Assembly (NCBI GenBank): GCA_945876985.1
Contig: CAMCQX010000117.1
Coordinates: forward strand, 1-5,802
DNA: 5,802 nt
DNA from: Chitinophaga pinensis
Lineage (GTDB): Bacteria; Bacteroidota; Bacteroidia; UKL13-3
Reading direction: 5' to 3'
Shown: piece by piece, positions 1 through 5,802 of the stretch
Layout: every line of letters begins with the position of its first letter
Numbering within the stretch: the first letter of the stretch is position 1
Translations under genes and position numbers: made by a program
The notes under the pieces: generated by a model
The model's database searches: none
What the model was told of the DNA's origin: nothing
Seen by the model: only the letters and a program-made list of their open reading frames with translations

Positions 1-57
1 TTTATTTACATTTAAATAACAATCAAATTTATTTTAAAAAGAATAATGTGAATAAAC
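1..57. other. AT-rich non-coding edge
   Basis: No gene is visible here. The stretch is almost pure A/T and contains a 7-bp A/T-only inverted repeat (2-8 with 13-19). It lies beyond the terminator, so it is intergenic space toward a gene outside the window. Nothing more can be supported. Confidence 0.5.
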
Positions 58-86
58 AAAAAAACACGCCCGAGAGCGTGTTTTTT
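58..86 (-). terminator. Rho-independent terminator, probably bidirectional
   Basis: A G/C-containing stem (65-69 with 76-80, CACGC/GCGTG) with a six-base loop is flanked by seven A's on the left (58-64) and six T's on the right (81-86). Read on the minus strand it gives hairpin then U-run, 24 nt after the stop codon of the Cys-rich reading frame. That fits termination of the hppA transcript. The symmetry means it would also stop a plus-strand transcript entering from the left. The A/T arms extend the pairing to 59-69/76-86. Confidence 0.85.
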
Positions 87-109
87 ATATTAAAACTTAA
101 TCTATTTAA

Positions 110-493
110 TTATTTTTTGTCTTTGCTATGACCTTCTTTTTCGCCTTCATCACAACAAGCTTTACCTTCTTTGTGAGCAGCTACACAAGCTTTATCACAG
201 TTTTTCATGCATTCTTCTTCGGTTTTACAACCTTTATCGCAACCTTCCATGCAAGCACTTTCCATTCCACACATTGCTTTGCATTTAGCCATATCAAATT
301 TTCCATCGGCACCATACATGCTTTGGCACATTTCTTTTTGTGCTGGAGTACATTTCATGCTATCGCAATAAGCAGCGCATTCTTCTTTGGTCATTTCCAT
401 GCATTTGCTCATATCGCAATTGCCCATCATTTCACAATGACTCATATCCATAGAATCCATTGCGCAGCATTCAGTTTTTGCACCATTTACCAT
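110..493 (-). CDS. Cys/Met-rich metal-thiol type domain, in frame with hppA
   Basis: The 127 codons from the first ATG carry 19 Cys, 17 Met and 3 His, mixed with many Lys, Glu and Asp. Cysteines often recur every fourth residue (C39/C43, C71/C75, C81/C85/C89, C95/C99/C103), with CC pairs at 9-10 and 113-114. CxxxC spacing puts thiols on one face of a helix, as in bacterial copper storage (Csp) proteins, so soft-metal binding (Cu, Zn or similar) is a fair inference. I cannot assign a family. It may not be an independent gene: its frame is continuous with hppA, separated only by the TAG at 557-559, and the ATG at 493 has no obvious ribosome binding site. With the intervening 21 codons it reads as a C-terminal tail of the pyrophosphatase. 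The family topology places that terminus in the periplasm. It ends with TAA just before the terminator. Confidence 0.7.
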   Translation of the reverse strand: MVNGAKTECCAMDSMDMSHCEMMGNCDMSKCMEMTKEECAAYCDSMKCTPAQKEMCQSMYGADGKFDMAKCKAMCGMESACMEGCDKGCKTEEECMKNCDKACVAAHKEGKACCDEGEKEGHSKDKK

Positions 494-559
494 TCCAGCT
501 TCGTCTGTTAAACCACCTTGAACAGCTATATAAGGAGCAATTACTAAAGAAACAATCTA
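494..559 (-). other. In-frame TAG followed by coding remnant of HppA's last helix
   Basis: Read on the minus strand, codon 690 of hppA (ATG, 562-560) is followed by TAG (559-557). Twenty-one sense codons then run in the same frame into the Cys-rich frame. They encode [15 protein letters not shown] and a short acidic stretch. This matches, without a gap, the C-terminus of known membrane pyrophosphatases: the plant (Vigna radiata) enzyme, as I recall it, has KLMAVESLVFAPFFATHGG at this place. The TAG therefore replaces one residue near the start of transmembrane helix 16, where related proteins carry a small residue. Single changes from sense codons such as TCG, TTG or AAG would create it. Possible explanations are a sequencing error, a natural nonsense mutation or readthrough. 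No flanking signal known to promote readthrough is evident. Confidence 0.85.
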
Positions 560-2629
560 CATTAATTTGATAAAAATATTCATAGAAGGACCCGAAGTAT
601 CTTTGAAAGGATCACCTACAGTATCACCAGTAACTGAAGCTTTATGTGGCTCCGATTTTTTATAGAACATTTCACCGTTAATTTCTACCCCTTTTTCAAA
701 CGATTTTTTAGCGTTATCCCATGCTCCTCCTGCGTTACTTTGGAAAATTCCCATTAACACACCACTTACTGTAACACCAGCTAATAAACCACCTAATACT
801 TCAGGGCCAAAAGTGAAACCAACTATAATAGGAGTAATTAATGCAATTGCACCAGGCAACATCATTTCTCTGATAGAAGCTTCCGTTGAAATAGCTACAC
901 ATTTTTCATATTCTGGTTTAGCTTTATACTCCATAATTCCTGGAATTTCGCGGAATTGTCTGCGAACTTCTTGAACCATATCCATGGCAGCTTTTCCAAC
1001 TGCTTGAATACATAATGCTGAAAATATAAATGGAATCATAGCACCAACAAATAAACCAGCTAATACATTTGCTTTATAAATATTGATGGCATCAATTCCA
1101 GCAATACCAACAAATGCAGCAAATAATGCTAAAGAGGTTAATGCTGCCGAAGCAATGGCAAATCCTTTTCCAGTAGCTGCAGTGGTATTTCCTACTGCAT
1201 CTAAATTATCGGTACGTTCACGAACTTCAGGAGGTAACTGACTCATTTCGGCAATTCCACCTGCGTTATCCGCAATAGGACCAAAAGCATCAATGGCTAA
1301 TTGCATAGCAGTAGTTGCCATCATACCAGCAGCAGCTATTGCCACACCATATAAACCTGCACAATAATATGAACCCATAATACCAGCAGCTAAAGTCAAT
1401 ATTGGAATAACGGTTGATTTCATTCCAACTGATAAACCACCAATGATATTGGTAGCATGACCAGTTGCTGATTGTTTAATAATTGACAATACAGGAGCCT
1501 TACCCATTGCGGTGTAATATTCTGTAACTATACTCATAATTGCACCAACTGCAGTTCCAACTAATATAGCACCAAATACACCATTTTTGGTAAATTCAAC
1601 ACCACGTAAAGAAATAATTCCTTCAGGTAACATCCAGTTTACTATAAAATAAGAAGCGATAACAGTTAAAGCCATAGAAGCCCAATTTCCTAAATTTAAA
1701 GCATTTTGAACATTTGACTTGTCATCTTTAATAGTAACGAACCAAGTTCCAACGATTGAAAATAAAATGCCTAATCCACAAATTACCATGGGCAATAATA
1801 TGGGCGACATGCCACCAAAATTATCGGCAACAACAACTTCTTGTCCTAAAACCATGGTAGCTAAAATAGTTGCTACGTATGAACCAAATAAATCGGCACC
1901 CATACCCGCTACATCACCTACATTATCACCTACGTTATCGGCAATGGTTGCAGGATTTCTAACATCATCTTCAGGAATACCAGCCTCTACTTTTCCTACT
2001 AAATCAGCTCCAACGTCTGCAGCTTTGGTATAAATACCACCACCAACACGAGCAAATAAAGCAATAGATTCAGCTCCTAAAGAAAATCCTGTTAGTACTT
2101 CAATAGCAGTTTTAACAGTATTTGTACCTAAGCCAGCAAAAATATTTAGGAATACAATGAATAATCCACCTAATCCTAAAATTGCTAAACCAGCTACACC
2201 TAAACCCATTACGGTACCACCTGTAAACGAAACTTTTAAAGCTTGTTTTAAACTAGTTCTAGCAGCTTGTGTAGTTCTAACATTTGCTTTAGTAGCTACT
2301 TTCATACCAATATAACCAGCAGTAGCCGAGAATACTGCACCTATAATAAAGGCAATAGAAATAATCCAACTTCCGTGAATTTCTTTACCATTTACTTCAT
2401 GAATAGTTCCTGAATAAGCTAATAAAGCTGCAGCAAAAACCACAAAAATACTTAATACTTTCCATTCGGCTTTTAAAAAGGCCATGGCACCATCGGCTAT
2501 ATAACCTGCCAATTCTTGCATGTTTTTATCACCTGCATCTTGCTTGTTAACCCAAGCACTTTTAATGGCCATTACTATTAGGCCAACTACACCCAACAAG
2601 GGTATTGCGTACATTACACTTTGTATCAT
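557..2629 (-). CDS. hppA: K+-dependent membrane-bound pyrophosphatase (ion pump), truncated by TAG
   Basis: HppA hydrolyses cytoplasmic PPi and pumps H+ and/or Na+ across the inner membrane. The 690-residue product has about 15 hydrophobic segments. The catalytic signatures are intact: [20 protein letters not shown] (R194, K202, D205, D209), [14 protein letters not shown] (D231, D235, D239) with D246, [12 protein letters not shown] (D447, D454), and [13 protein letters not shown] (D669, D673, K676, D677) with gate lysine K688. Ala484 and Gly487 in [10 protein letters not shown] mark the K+-dependent class. Helix 6 lacks the usual Glu (G249 and A253 at positions 6.53 and 6.57), while Glu187 sits seven residues before R194 (5.43). 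This is the arrangement described for Flavobacterium johnsoniae-type H+-pumping enzymes, so proton transport is the better guess. The frame stops at TAG right after KLM, losing nearly all of helix 16, although the code for it continues in frame. It has its own promoter candidate upstream. The family call is certain; activity of the truncated form is doubtful. Confidence 0.95.
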   Translation of the reverse strand: MIQSVMYAIPLLGVVGLIVMAIKSAWVNKQDAGDKNMQELAGYIADGAMAFLKAEWKVLSIFVVFAAALLAYSGTIHEVNGKEIHGSWIISIAFIIGAVFSATAGYIGMKVATKANVRTTQAARTSLKQALKVSFTGGTVMGLGVAGLAILGLGGLFIVFLNIFAGLGTNTVKTAIEVLTGFSLGAESIALFARVGGGIYTKAADVGADLVGKVEAGIPEDDVRNPATIADNVGDNVGDVAGMGADLFGSYVATILATMVLGQEVVVADNFGGMSPILLPMVICGLGILFSIVGTWFVTIKDDKSNVQNALNLGNWASMALTVIASYFIVNWMLPEGIISLRGVEFTKNGVFGAILVGTAVGAIMSIVTEYYTAMGKAPVLSIIKQSATGHATNIIGGLSVGMKSTVIPILTLAAGIMGSYYCAGLYGVAIAAAGMMATTAMQLAIDAFGPIADNAGGIAEMSQLPPEVRERTDNLDAVGNTTAATGKGFAIASAALTSLALFAAFVGIAGIDAINIYKANVLAGLFVGAMIPFIFSALCIQAVGKAAMDMVQEVRRQFREIPGIMEYKAKPEYEKCVAISTEASIREMMLPGAIALITPIIVGFTFGPEVLGGLLAGVTVSGVLMGIFQSNAGGAWDNAKKSFEKGVEINGEMFYKKSEPHKASVTGDTVGDPFKDTSGPSMNIFIKLM

Positions 2630-2668
2630 TTATTTTATTGTATTGTTTATTTTAATTTTTAAAGGGTG

Positions 2669-2699
2669 CGAAAATAGGTTTTATGAATTAAAACACCAA
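2669..2699 (-). promoter_or_regulatory. Candidate Bacteroidota-type promoter for hppA
   Basis: Read on the minus strand, TTG (2699-2697) is followed after exactly 20 nt by TATTTTCG (2676-2669). This differs from the Bacteroidota -7 consensus TAnnTTTG at one of its six fixed positions. Transcription would start near 2662, giving a leader of roughly 33 nt before the hppA ATG. The leader is A-rich without a Shine-Dalgarno site, which is usual in this phylum. The call rests on motif match and position only. Confidence 0.5.
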
Positions 2700-2731
2700 C
2701 TTAGTTTTTAAAATGTAATCTTATATAATTA

Positions 2732-2754
2732 TTAAGTGGTTTTGTAACACTTAA
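2732..2754 (-). terminator. Weak hairpin overlapping the PNP stop codon
   Basis: A perfect 7-bp inverted repeat, TTAAGTG (2732-2738) and CACTTAA (2748-2754), has a 9-nt loop and includes the stop codon of the purine nucleoside phosphorylase gene. On the minus strand it is followed by an A/T-rich tract but no clean U-run, and only two G/C pairs support the stem. It may attenuate or end the lpxK-PNP transcript before the hppA promoter, or be chance in AT-rich DNA. Confidence 0.3.
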
Positions 2755-3554
2755 ACCAATTCACTAAATAATTTTGTCAACAATGGTTGAGCGCTATTAG
2801 CAGCAGCTATAATTGACTCCATGCTTACTGTTTCATTTCCTTCAGGAAAACCTAAATCGGTAATAACCGAAATGGCACAAACAGGTATGCCCATTTGAAC
2901 GGCTACAATAGTTTCAGGAACGGTACTCATGCCCACTGCATCTGCTCCTAAAATGTCTAACATTTTGTATTCAGCCCTTGTTTCTAAAGCTGGTCCTTGC
3001 ACTGCAGCATAACAACCCTCGTGGAGTTTTATGTTGTGTTGCTTTGCAATTTCTCTCGCTTTTTCAATTAAAACTAGGCTGTATGGTTCATTCATTTGCG
3101 GGAAACGCGGTCCAAATTCTTTGTAATGTTTGCCTCTTAATGGAGTTTCGGGTAATAAATTCAAATGGTCTGTTAATAACATTAATTCACTCACTTTTAT
3201 GTTTCGGTTTAAACCTCCCGATGCATTGCTGATTAATAGTTTTTGAATTCCTAAAAACTTAAAAACCCTCACCGGAAAAGTTACTTCTTGCATGCTGTAA
3301 CCTTCGTAGTAATGAAAGCGGCCTTGCATAATTACTACCGGTTTTTTATTAATATAACCAAAAATTAATCGGCCAGTGTGGCTTTCCACTGTGCTTACGG
3401 GAAAATTTGGAATGTCTTCATAGTTGATGGTGTCAATTACTTCACATTCGTTCACTAATGCGCCCAAACCTGTTCCAAGTATAATTCCAGTTTCAGGTTT
3501 TATTTGTGTTTTACTATTAATATACTCAATAGCTTCTTTTATTTTGGTCAACAT
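2751..3554 (-). CDS. Purine nucleoside phosphorylase, class I (trimeric type)
   Basis: This cytoplasmic enzyme splits purine nucleosides with phosphate into free base and ribose-1-phosphate, in purine salvage. The 267-residue length is normal. Family motifs appear in order: phosphate-binding GTGLG (27-31), SHTGRL with H59, QGRFHYYEGY (R79, Y83, E84), SNASGG (A111), base-binding AEYKML (E195) and VGMSTVPE (M209, S210). The residue equivalent to Asn243 of human PNP, which favours 6-oxopurines, is Asp233 here (ITDLG). The position of human His257 appears to be Met245, by an alignment I made by eye. Asp at the first site is the residue used by methylthioadenosine phosphorylase and by an adenosine-accepting human mutant, so acceptance of adenosine-type substrates is possible. 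The start codon lies inside the end of lpxK (29-nt overlap), suggesting translational coupling. The symbol could be punA or pnp; I leave it open. Confidence 0.93.
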   Translation of the reverse strand: MLTKIKEAIEYINSKTQIKPETGIILGTGLGALVNECEVIDTINYEDIPNFPVSTVESHTGRLIFGYINKKPVVIMQGRFHYYEGYSMQEVTFPVRVFKFLGIQKLLISNASGGLNRNIKVSELMLLTDHLNLLPETPLRGKHYKEFGPRFPQMNEPYSLVLIEKAREIAKQHNIKLHEGCYAAVQGPALETRAEYKMLDILGADAVGMSTVPETIVAVQMGIPVCAISVITDLGFPEGNETVSMESIIAAANSAQPLLTKLFSELV

Positions 3555-4602
3555 AATTTAAAATTTGCTTGTTAAAATTGATTTTATCGTTCTCGAAAAA
3601 GGCTATTTCTAATGGTAAATAATAAATTGGATAGTTTTGAAGCAAAGCTTTAAATTCATCCGTCATTAAACGCATGCTGTCTTTTTCGGTACTTATAATT
3701 ATTTTATTGCTTGACGAACTGGAATCGAATGCAGCTAATAGTTTTGTTATTTCTTCGATTGTAAAATCGTGATGGTCGCCAAATTGCCAAGCATCAATGA
3801 TAGTTTTTGAGTTGGTTTCTAAATAATTTTCAAAACTAGTTGCCTTGGCAATGCCACTAAACAATAGTAAATCAATATTTCTTATTTCATGAATTGGCAA
3901 AATAGTATTGTTATAATAATGAACCAAATCACTGAATTTTTGGTAAGAAAAATATACTTTTTGGTGGGCTAAAGGATTTATATCGGCAATAATTTGTTTT
4001 TTTTCGCTTTCAGCTAAATCAGCATTACATTTGGTAACTATTATGATATCTGCACGTTTGTAACCAGCTCGGTATTCGCGTAAAGTTCCCGAAGGCGTTA
4101 AAAAATCATGGGTAAATAAATTATTGTAATCGGTCAATAAAATATTCAATCCAGCTTTGATAGCGCGGTGTTGAAAAGCGTCATCTAGTAAAATAATATC
4201 GGTTTCGGGTGAATCAAATAATAAATTGGGCACGCCAATCACCCTGTTTTCCGAAACTGCTAAATCAATTTCATTTTTAAACTTTTGCTTGATTTGTCTT
4301 GGTTCATCGCCAATTTGGGCAGCGGTACTTTCATTGCTTGCAAAAAAATAACCAATGGTTTTACGTTTATAACCTCGGCTTAAAACGGCTACTTTATATT
4401 TAGGTTTCAGTAAATGAATCAGATATTCAATATGAGGAGTTTTTCCTGTACCGCCAAATGCTAGATTTCCAACATTTATAATAGGTAATTCAAAGGAGGT
4501 TTCGGTCAATAAACCTTTGTTATAGCATGTATTTCTTATGTATAAAATACAGCCATATAATAAGGCAAAAGGTGCAACTAAAATTCTAAAAAGTATCATC
4601 AT
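3526..4602 (-). CDS. lpxK: Tetraacyldisaccharide 4'-kinase (lipid A kinase)
   Basis: LpxK phosphorylates the 4' position of the lipid A disaccharide precursor with ATP, at the cytoplasmic face of the inner membrane. This is the sixth step of the Raetz pathway. Numbered from the chosen ATG (358 residues), a hydrophobic membrane-associating N-terminal helix (about 1-23) precedes the P-loop NLAFGGTGKTP (46-56). Then come RGYKR, GDEPRQI with Asp99 (the catalytic Asp of the family), the Walker B-like LLDDAFQHR, GDHHDFT with the conserved His pair, and STEKD near the C-terminus. The frame extends two codons further to a TTG at 4608, but the tandem ATG ATG at 4602/4599 is a more likely start in this phylum. 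No clear promoter was found upstream. The end overlaps the PNP gene by 29 nt, a gene pairing I recall from other Bacteroidota. Stop is TGA. Confidence 0.95.
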   Translation of the reverse strand: MMILFRILVAPFALLYGCILYIRNTCYNKGLLTETSFELPIINVGNLAFGGTGKTPHIEYLIHLLKPKYKVAVLSRGYKRKTIGYFFASNESTAAQIGDEPRQIKQKFKNEIDLAVSENRVIGVPNLLFDSPETDIILLDDAFQHRAIKAGLNILLTDYNNLFTHDFLTPSGTLREYRAGYKRADIIIVTKCNADLAESEKKQIIADINPLAHQKVYFSYQKFSDLVHYYNNTILPIHEIRNIDLLLFSGIAKATSFENYLETNSKTIIDAWQFGDHHDFTIEEITKLLAAFDSSSSSNKIIISTEKDSMRLMTDEFKALLQNYPIYYLPLEIAFFENDKINFNKQILNYVDQNKRSY

Positions 4603-4765
4603 ATTCAAGCTTCGATATTAGGAAATAAAAATTGATTTTGTTGAGTATTACATGATTTTTGATTTCCGAATTAGAGATTTTTGATTGAATAAAGAAGTTT
4701 TGTTCCATGGTAAATAAGTAAAGTACATTTTTAGTTTTTAAAAAATCATCTGCGTTTTCTGTATA

Positions 4766-4806
4766 ATCAATCGAAAAAATTACGGAATATTATATTTTCG
4801 ATTGAT
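4766..4806. repeat. Perfect 12-bp inverted repeat with 17-nt spacer
   Basis: ATCAATCGAAAA (4766-4777) is exactly complementary to TTTTCGATTGAT (4795-4806), separated by an A/T-rich 17-nt spacer. A perfect match this long is unlikely by chance even in AT-rich DNA. It lies between divergent genes, so a terminator role is not obvious. It could be a regulator binding site, an RNA hairpin or part of a small mobile repeat. No T-run follows on either side. Confidence 0.6.
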
Positions 4807-4854
4807 GAGGACACCAACCGAGAACAATTCTAAAAACAATTACAGTTAAAACGG

Positions 4855-4946
4855 TGCGGGAACGTCATCCTGAACGTAGTGAAGGAACTTTTACATTTGT
4901 TTAACTTTGTATAGATGCTTCGTTCCTCAGCATGACGGTTCCCGCA
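4855..4946. repeat. REP-like imperfect palindrome (intergenic repeat)
   Basis: The left arm starts TGCGGGAACGTCATCCTGA and the right arm, ending at 4946, is its near complement. Pairing gives 9 bp perfect (4855-4863 with 4938-4946), a one-base bulge (4937), 5 bp, one mismatch and 4 more bp, around a T-rich centre. The GTCATCCTGA/TCAGCATGAC arms with GAAGGA and TTCGTTCC resemble a short intergenic palindrome that recurs in many Bacteroidota genomes. The element is markedly more G/C-rich than its surroundings. Its function is unknown. Confidence 0.65.
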
Positions 4947-4960
4947 AGCATTGATTCTAA

Positions 4961-5058
4961 AAAAAATCTATGTATTCTGTGAAATCTGCGGCAACCTTTC
5001 AATAAACTGTGCTACCAATAAAAAATAATCATTATAATCTTTGAAATCTGTGGTAAAA
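4961..5058. repeat. Two copies of a degenerate AATCTGTGG-type repeat
   Basis: Positions 4961-4995 and 5021-5058 align over about 35 nt: an A-run, a TC/AT-rich part, TTCTGTGAAATCTGCGGCAA in the first and the matching ATCTTTGAAATCTGTGGTAA in the second. A weaker relative may start at 4741 (ATCATCTGCGTTTTCTGT). Similar short direct repeats occur between genes in Bacteroidota, by recollection. The second copy ends just before the serA-like gene and supplies part of its possible promoter. Confidence 0.5.
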
Positions 5059-5068
5059 TTTAACTTTA
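5041..5068 (+). promoter_or_regulatory. Possible promoter for the serA-like gene
   Basis: TTG (5041-5043), a 17-nt gap and TAACTTTA (5061-5068) match the Bacteroidota TTG/TAnnTTTG pattern except for the last base. Transcription would begin only a few bases before the GTG at 5077, giving an almost leaderless mRNA. The spacing is at the short end and the TTG lies inside a repeat copy, so the call is tentative. Confidence 0.3.
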
Positions 5069-5076
5069 TTGCACCC

Positions 5077-5802
5077 GTGAAAGTTTTAATTATAGACGAT
5101 GTAGCTGACTTACTTATAAATGGTTTAGAAGAAATTGGTTATTCCGTAACCTATTTACCAAACATCAACCGAGCAGAAATTATTGCAATCATTGCACCTT
5201 TTGAGGTGTTGGTGGTAAGAACCAAAACGCTCATTGACAGTGAAATTTTTGAGGCTGCCAAAAATTTAAAAATAATAGCCAGAGCAGGAAGTGGATTAGA
5301 CAATATTGATTTAACCATTGCTGCGCAACAAAACATTAATTGTATCAATGCTGGCGAGGCAAATGCTGATGCGGTAGGTGAATTTACTTTAGGCGCTTTA
5401 TTGAATTTATTTAGGAATATAAATGTTGCCAATTTCCAAGTTCAAAACAAAATTTGGGACCGTGAGAAAAATAGGGGAATAGAATTGAACGGAAAAACAA
5501 TTGGAATTATTGGTTTTGGAAACACAGGAAAAGCTTTTGCCAAAAAATTATCCGGTTTTGATGTTAAAGTTTTGACATATGACAAATATTTAACAAATTA
5601 TTCGAACCAAAATGCCCAAGAAGCAAATTTGGAGGAAATTTTTGAAAAAGTCGATATTTTATCACTTCATGTGCCGCTTACTACTGAAACTAAAAATATG
5701 GTAAATGGTAATTTCTTGGGTAAATTCAAGAAAAATATTTACCTGTTAAATATGTGTAGGGGAGAGGTGGTAAATATGCCTGAAACCATTGAATATATTA
5801 GT
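5077..5802 (+). CDS. serA: D-2-hydroxyacid dehydrogenase, probable phosphoglycerate dehydrogenase (3' end outside window)
   Basis: The visible 242 codons match the NAD-dependent D-2-hydroxyacid dehydrogenase family. SerA oxidises 3-phosphoglycerate to 3-phosphohydroxypyruvate, the first step of serine synthesis in the cytoplasm. The N-terminal substrate domain holds MKVLIIDD, VVRTKT (R48) and RAGSGLDNID (69-78). GEFTLGALL and the linker follow, then the Rossmann motif GFGNTG (146-151) with Asp169 as the expected NAD ribose contact, HVPLTTETKNM, and the catalytic Arg228 in NMCRGEVVN. The catalytic Glu and His lie beyond the edge, so the active site cannot be checked fully, and an ACT domain cannot be excluded. 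The start is GTG: it gives the expected family N-terminus and no ATG is near. Related enzymes (glycerate, lactate or 4-phosphoerythronate dehydrogenase) remain possible, so the symbol is provisional. It is transcribed away from lpxK. Confidence 0.85.
   Translation, partial: MKVLIIDDVADLLINGLEEIGYSVTYLPNINRAEIIAIIAPFEVLVVRTKTLIDSEIFEAAKNLKIIARAGSGLDNIDLTIAAQQNINCINAGEANADAVGEFTLGALLNLFRNINVANFQVQNKIWDREKNRGIELNGKTIGIIGFGNTGKAFAKKLSGFDVKVLTYDKYLTNYSNQNAQEANLEEIFEKVDILSLHVPLTTETKNMVNGNFLGKFKKNIYLLNMCRGEVVNMPETIEYIS

Larger units (their letters stand above)
4609..5076. other. 468-bp intergenic region between divergent genes
   Basis: No convincing coding frame is present between lpxK (minus) and the serA-like gene (plus). 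The region is unusually long for this compact neighbourhood. It contains a 12-bp perfect inverted repeat (4766-4806), a 92-bp REP-like palindrome (4855-4946) and two clear plus one weak copy of an AATCTGTGG-type repeat (around 4741, 4961 and 5021). Positions 4609-4740 are AT-rich with nothing recognisable, and no good lpxK promoter was found there. Confidence 0.6.

Noticed and set aside
128..511. Plus-strand frame rich in Phe, His and Thr opposite the Cys-rich domain
   Set aside because: It is the antisense shadow of the minus-strand Cys/Met/Lys-rich codons; its composition follows from them and no family is recognisable.
494..556. Independent signal peptide for the Cys-rich protein
   Set aside because: The hydrophobic stretch looks like one, but it aligns with the last helix of pyrophosphatases, has no ATG or lipobox, and directly follows the hppA frame.
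1719..2033. Plus-strand 104-codon frame inside hppA
   Set aside because: It lies wholly antisense to the conserved core of the pyrophosphatase and has no promoter or domain of its own.
2520..2711. Plus-strand 63-codon frame over the hppA start and promoter
   Set aside because: It overlaps the hppA N-terminus and the candidate promoter; no recognisable protein.
2978..3232. Plus-strand 84-codon frame inside the PNP gene
   Set aside because: Antisense to conserved PNP motifs; a shadow frame.
4902..4909. Perfect TAnnTTTG match on the plus strand in the palindrome centre
   Set aside because: No TTG lies at the required distance upstream, and it is about 170 nt from the next gene.
5151..5432. 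Minus-strand 93-codon frame inside the serA-like gene
   Set aside because: The plus-strand frame shows clear dehydrogenase motifs across this stretch, so this is its antisense shadow.

Overview
The window looks like a chromosomal segment of a Bacteroidota bacterium (Flavobacteriia/Sphingobacteriia-like). The reasons are the AT-rich sequence, the near absence of Shine-Dalgarno sites, a promoter candidate of the Bacteroidota type (TTG, 20-nt gap, TAnnTTTG-like) and a lipid A kinase gene overlapping a purine nucleoside phosphorylase gene. LpxK implies a Gram-negative cell with lipid A. Assignment below phylum level is not supported.

Layout, left to right. Positions 1-57 are AT-rich with no gene. 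At 58-86 there is a strong hairpin terminator flanked by A/T runs. From 2629 down to 110, on the minus strand, runs one continuous reading frame interrupted by a single TAG at 557-559. The part before the TAG (2629-557) is a membrane pyrophosphatase, HppA. The part after it encodes the missing last transmembrane helix of HppA, and then a Cys/Met-rich, Lys/Glu-rich domain of 127 residues. A promoter candidate lies at 2669-2699. Next on the minus strand are a class I purine nucleoside phosphorylase (3554-2751) and tetraacyldisaccharide 4'-kinase lpxK (4602-3526), overlapping by 29 nt and so probably one transcript. A 468-bp intergenic region (4609-5076) holds a perfect 12-bp inverted repeat, a 92-bp REP-like imperfect palindrome and copies of a degenerate AATCTGTGG-type repeat. 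From 5077 to the right edge, on the plus strand, runs a D-2-hydroxyacid dehydrogenase of the SerA type, cut by the window end and starting with GTG.

The genes are mostly housekeeping: PPi-driven ion pumping, purine salvage, lipid A phosphorylation and probably serine biosynthesis. The most unusual point is the hppA locus. The amber codon falls three codons after the conserved gate lysine of the last helix, yet the sequence after it still reads as the normal family C-terminus, followed by a metal-thiol-type domain. The family topology would put that domain on the periplasmic side. Whether the TAG is a sequencing error, a recent nonsense mutation or a site of readthrough cannot be decided from this sequence.
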